Assembly: GCA_965221725.1 (NCBI GenBank)
Contig: OZ244909.1
Coordinates: 1,240,001 to 1,304,000, forward strand
Direction: 5' to 3'
Source of the DNA: HK1 sp965221725
Lineage (GTDB): Bacteria > Pseudomonadota > Gammaproteobacteria > HK1
Length of the DNA stretch: 64,000 nt
The stretch's first letter is position 1. Each line of letters starts with the position of its first letter. Shown here piece after piece: positions 60,881 to 64,000 of the stretch. Under the pieces are notes generated by a model, which was not told the origin of the DNA, ran no database searches, and worked only from the letters and a program-made list of their open reading frames with translations. The position numbers and the translations under genes are program-made.

Positions 60881-61197
60881 GCATTTCTCACCAGTTCCCG
60901 GCAAGCATCGGAGAACCGCTCAGGCTTGAATGGCTCCGGTCCGAGGGCCCGTGAGAAACGCGGCCGAATGCTCGTCTCCTTCATTTGCACCTTGACGCGC
61001 ATTTCTCACTAGGTTTCCGGCAAGCATCGGAGAACCGCTCAGGCTTGAATGGCTCCGGTCCGAGGGCCCGTGAGAAACGCGGCCGAATGCTCGTCTCCTT
61101 CATTTGCACCTTGACGCGCATTTCTCACTAGGTTTCCGGCAAGCATCGGAGGACCGCTCAGGCCTGGATGGCTCCAGCTGAGGGGCCGGTGAGAATG
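60881..61197. repeat. Three tandem copies of the TTTCTCAC...GTGAGAAA repeat
   Basis: Copies begin at 60881, 60999 and 61118 (period 118-119). The first two are almost identical; the third is diverged and truncated. Each carries GCATTTCTCAC, CCGGCAAGCATCGGAG, ATGGCTCCGG, and GTGAGAAACGCGGCCGAATG, so each can fold by TTTCTCAC/GTGAGAAA pairing. They fill the divergent promoter region between the binding-protein gene and the oxidase gene. Confidence 0.85.
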
Positions 61198-61364
61198 CGG
61201 GCTCGGTGTACCGCCGAAATTCCGCTGGTGCGGAACGAGACGCACTGTGGCACCGATCGGGATCACTGTCTACCGGCGACCGGTCACAACTCGACCTGGT
61301 TGCACCGTAGAACGTACGATGGCGACGAGATGCGAAGCGACGCTCGGCGGGGGGCCGAATCGAC

Positions 61365-62534
61365 ATGACCGTATCGGATGTCGTGATCATCGGGGGCGGG
61401 GTAACCGGCTGTGCGGCCGCCTACCATCTTGCGCGAGAGGGGCATGCGGTCACGCTCGTCGAGCGCTACGCACCCGCCGCGATGGCCTCCGGCTGGACGC
61501 TGGCGGGGGTACGCCAGTCCGCCCGCGATCCGGCCGAGCTGCCGCTCGCCCGGGCCGCCGTCGACATCTGGTCGACCCTCGACGAAGAGCTCGATGACGC
61601 GACGGGCTATCGCAGGAAGGGCAATCTGCGCCTCGCGCGCACCGAGGACGAGGTGGAGATCATTCGCGAGCTCGTCGCCGCGCAACGGGAGGCCGGGCTC
61701 GATCTGCGGTTCCTGGAAAGCAACGACGCGGTCCGGGAAATCGCCCCCGCCGTGGCCCCGACGGTGCTCGCCGCATCCTTCTGCCCCACCGACGGACACG
61801 CCGATCCGCACGCGACGGTGGCCGCTTTCCGGCGGGCGGCGGAACGTCATGGGGCGGTATTTCGTCTCGGAGAGAACGTTCGATCCATCGAGGTGTCCCG
61901 GGGCGCGGTCAGCGGCGTGACGACCGACCGCGGCCGGATCGGCTGCGGCACCTGCCTGGTGGCGGGTGGAGTGCGGTCCAATGACCTGCTCGGAGAGTTG
62001 TCTCTCGACATACCGATGCGGGTGATGATGACCACCATCGTCCAGTCCGAGCCGATTCCGCCACTCCTCGAACCGGTGCTCGGAGCCGCGACCGCCAACT
62101 TTGCCGCTCGACAGCAGATCGACGGACGGATGCGAGTGAGCGGCGGTTCGCGCCGCTGGCACGGCGCCATCGAGGAAGGAGCCCGGCCGGTGGTGCATCC
62201 GACCTTTGCCGCGCTGGCGGCAACCATCGAGGTCGGCGCCGCAGCCCTCCCGGCGCTGCGCGACCTGCGCATTTCCCGCTTCTGGACCGGGCTGATCGAC
62301 CTGACCCCAGACGGGCTTCCGGTGATCGAAACCGCGCCGGAAGTCGACGGGTTGATCATCGCCTGCGGATTCTCGGGGCACGGATTCGGGATCGCGCCGG
62401 TAACCGGTCTGGTACTGCGCGACCTGGCCCTCGGCGAACCCCCGCGCCTGCCGCTCGACGCATTCCGCAGAGCACGCTTCGCGGACTTTCCGGAAAACGG
62501 GGAGTGGAATTCGCCGCTATCTCTGCTCGGATAG
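61365..62534 (+). CDS. FAD-dependent amine/amino-acid oxidoreductase (DAO family)
   Basis: A 389-residue flavoprotein of the D-amino-acid oxidase/sarcosine oxidase family. N-terminal FAD motif: VVIIGGGVTGCAAAYHLAREGHAVTLVER; then AMASGWTLAGVRQSARDPAELPLARAAVDIW, GYRRKGNLRLARTEDEV, TDGHADPHATVAAFRRAAERHG and the C-terminal FWTGLIDLTPDGLPVIETAPEVDGLIIACGFSGHGFGIAPVTG. It is divergent from the peptide-type importer and may oxidise the imported amino compound. Substrate unknown. Confidence 0.9.
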   Translation: MTVSDVVIIGGGVTGCAAAYHLAREGHAVTLVERYAPAAMASGWTLAGVRQSARDPAELPLARAAVDIWSTLDEELDDATGYRRKGNLRLARTEDEVEIIRELVAAQREAGLDLRFLESNDAVREIAPAVAPTVLAASFCPTDGHADPHATVAAFRRAAERHGAVFRLGENVRSIEVSRGAVSGVTTDRGRIGCGTCLVAGGVRSNDLLGELSLDIPMRVMMTTIVQSEPIPPLLEPVLGAATANFAARQQIDGRMRVSGGSRRWHGAIEEGARPVVHPTFAALAATIEVGAAALPALRDLRISRFWTGLIDLTPDGLPVIETAPEVDGLIIACGFSGHGFGIAPVTGLVLRDLALGEPPRLPLDAFRRARFADFPENGEWNSPLSLLG

Positions 62535-62784
62535 GCTCCGCGCTCGGGAATCGGCAGATCAAGCGGCGGGGCGTTCGTGCTCGCCGATGTTCGCGCGCAG
62601 TGGATTGGATTGACTGTTGGCCAGGCTGCGGGCGGAATTCCCGAGAGTGCCCGAGTTGGATCTCGCAGCCGATGTCTCACGCTTCGGCCCGGAATGGCAT
62701 GCGGCAGCGTGTATCCGGACCCGGCACCCGCGTGTACACTCGGCTCGAACTTGGCGACGGCCCACCCGGCGCCACCCCTCCCAA

Positions 62785-62861
62785 GCGCCCGTAGCTCAGT
62801 TGGATAGAGTACCAGGCTTCGAACCTGGGTGTCGGGGGTTCGAGTCCCTCCGGGCGCGCCA
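62785..62861 (+). tRNA. tRNA-Arg (anticodon TCG)
   Basis: A 77-base tRNA: acceptor GCGCCCG/CGGGCGC, D arm GCTCAGTTGGATAGAGT, anticodon arm CCAGG-CTTCGAA-CCTGG with anticodon TCG, T arm GGGGGTTCGAGTCCCTC and an encoded CCA. The last D-stem pair is G-T. It decodes CGA. Confidence 0.96.
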
Positions 62862-62957
62862 ATAAATTTCTGTATACGATTGATATTCAACTCCGAGCTT
62901 CTTCGCAGTCGGCGTGTCGAAGAACTCTCTTCGCTCCTCTCTGAAGATCTCGACTAG

Positions 62958-63770
62958 GGCGTGTTAACACAAATGGGTATAGTCATGATATCCTCCATGG
63001 ATGGAACTCACCCAAGCTCAGTACGAACGTATCGCGCCATATCTGCCAGTGCAGCGCGGCAATGTCAGCCTTTCGAACCGCCAAGTGCTCAACGCCATCC
63101 TGTATGTCGCCGAGCATGGCTGCAAATGGCGAGGGCTACCGGCACGGTTTGGCAACTGGCACACCATCTACACCCGCATGAACCGTTGGTCGAAGAGCGG
63201 GGTGCTCGACACGGTCTTCGAGCATCTGCAACGAGCGCAGATCGTGCGGATCAAGCTCGAAGCCATGTCGATGGACAGCACCATCGTGAAAGTGCATCCC
63301 GACGCGACGGGGGCGCTAAAAAAAACGGTCGCCAAGCCATCGGGCGATCGCGCGGCGGGTGGACCACCAAGATTCATATGGTTGCCGCGGATGCTCGAAC
63401 CGCCCTCACGTTCTCGCTCTCCCCAGGGCAGGCCCACGACGCCCCGGAAGGACGTAAGCTGTTGAATCGCCTCGGTCAGCAGCACAACCGTCCCTCGTTG
63501 ATCATGGACCGCGCGTACGAAGGTGACGAGACCCGGCAACTGGCCTTGGCGCTGGGGTATGAGCCGGTGGTGCCGCCGTTGCGAACGCGCGTGGAGCCTT
63601 GGGAGTACGACCGTGAGATGTACAAGCGGCGCAACGAAATCGAGCGGTTGTTTCGGCGGTTGAAAGGATTCCGCCGTATCTTCTCGCGATTCGAGAAACT
63701 CGACGCCATCTTCCTGGGATTCATCGTTTTTGCACTCATCATCGATGCACTGCGATAGTGTTAACACGCC
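62958..63770 (+). mobile_element. IS5-family insertion sequence, complete
   Basis: Inverted ends GGCGTGTTAACAC (62958) and GTGTTAACACGCC (ending 63770) flank one transposase gene. CTAG precedes the left end (62954-62957) and follows the right end (63771-63774), fitting the YTAR target duplication of the IS427 group. Length is about 813 bp. It sits 93 bases after tRNA-Arg. Confidence 0.9.
63001..63758 (+). CDS. IS5-family DDE transposase produced by -1 frameshift
   Basis: Two frames join into a 252-residue transposase. Frame A starts at ATG 63001 (MELTQAQYERIAPYLPVQRG, then GNWHTIYTRMNRWSKSGVLDTVFEHL, MSMDSTIVKVHPD with the first Asp). An eight-A run at 63318-63325 permits slippage by -1 into frame B (NGRQAIGRSRGGWTTKIHMVA, DRAYEGDET with the second Asp, RRNEIERLFRRLKGFRR with the Glu). 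This arrangement is normal in the IS427 group and is not a mutation. Confidence 0.9.
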
Positions 63771-63773
63771 CTA

Positions 63774-64000
63774 GCCCGCGCGGCGCGACTCAAGATCTAC
63801 CGGTGCGAGCATTGCACCCTGTACGTGACCTTGCGATCACGTGACACGCGCCACGGACGCGATGGATCGCGGTCCCGCAATCGACAGCGACGGACACCAC
63901 GAGCTGCGGATCGAGCGAGAATCCGGTGAGCGGCGCGGGCGGTTCCGGGACCGCGAGTCCGAGCACGAGCAGGCAGCCGGGTCGAAGCCGAAGACGCCCG
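63774..64000. other. Right-hand edge, no supported gene
   Basis: After the insertion sequence, 227 bases of high-GC sequence. A short frame (RLKIYRCEHCTLYVTLRSRDTRHG) contains a C-x2-C pair but cannot be assigned; a gene may continue beyond the window. Confidence 0.3.

Noticed and set aside
63001..63465. IS5 transposase as a pseudogene by frameshift
   Set aside because: The A8 slippery run and the family's known two-frame layout explain the shift.

Overview
The window is about 64 kb of high-GC chromosome from a proteobacterium, most likely a gammaproteobacterium. The evidence is gene order and content: a pepP-ubiH-ubiI/F cluster, a zapB-like gene-zapA-6S RNA-fau block, and a lnt-corC-ybeY-phoH-miaB block, plus hspQ, ilvA with two ACT domains and rpiA. 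The species cannot be named from sequence alone.

Layout. 1-2.1 kb: an esterase (cut by the window edge), a VapBC-type toxin-antitoxin pair and a small retropepsin-like protein. 2.2-5.2 kb (minus): a luciferase-like oxidoreductase, a thioredoxin-domain fusion and a UGSC-motif protein whose frame is interrupted by one TGA that reads best as selenocysteine. 5.5-8.1 kb: a hydrolase, then debris (truncated AbiE pair, an istB fragment, an orphan structured element). 8.1-11.7 kb: two large TbpB-like surface lipoproteins. 11.7-13.1 kb: repeat-rich, no convincing gene. 13.2-18.3 kb: an ABC-2 type permease, a membrane-anchored helical protein and two pilin-like proteins. 18.7-29.6 kb: housekeeping genes (purC, ubiquinone hydroxylases, pepP, zapB-like/zapA, 6S RNA, fau, EVE protein, ilvA, rpiA). 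29.7-35.7 kb: a sugar ABC importer with a divergent sugar-phosphate isomerase-like gene. 35.7-41 kb: a radical SAM gene, then the selenocysteine machinery selA-(small ORF)-selB-selC.

Directly after selC (tRNA-Sec, anticodon TCA) lies a cargo block, 41.0-45.2 kb: an AAA ATPase/Toprim-like pair, a low-GC DUF3883-like nuclease, a broken AAA/nuclease gene and a DUF6429 gene. tRNA-Sec genes are classic integration sites, so this looks like a defence island. 45.2-55.1 kb returns to core genes (TerB-like, DUF3047, lnt, corC, ybeY, phoH, miaB, YbaK-like, ilvE, hspQ). 55.3-62.5 kb is a complete dipeptide-type ABC importer with a divergent FAD amine oxidase. The window ends with tRNA-Arg(TCG) and an IS5-family element that needs a -1 frameshift.

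How the parts connect. The UGA-containing UGSC gene and selA, selB and selC, 35 kb apart, explain each other: the machinery to decode UGA is present and a substrate for it is visible. selD (selenophosphate synthetase) is not in the window. Several short interspersed repeat families recur between genes, some with inverted ends typical of REP/MITE elements, and one provides the 3' end of lnt.
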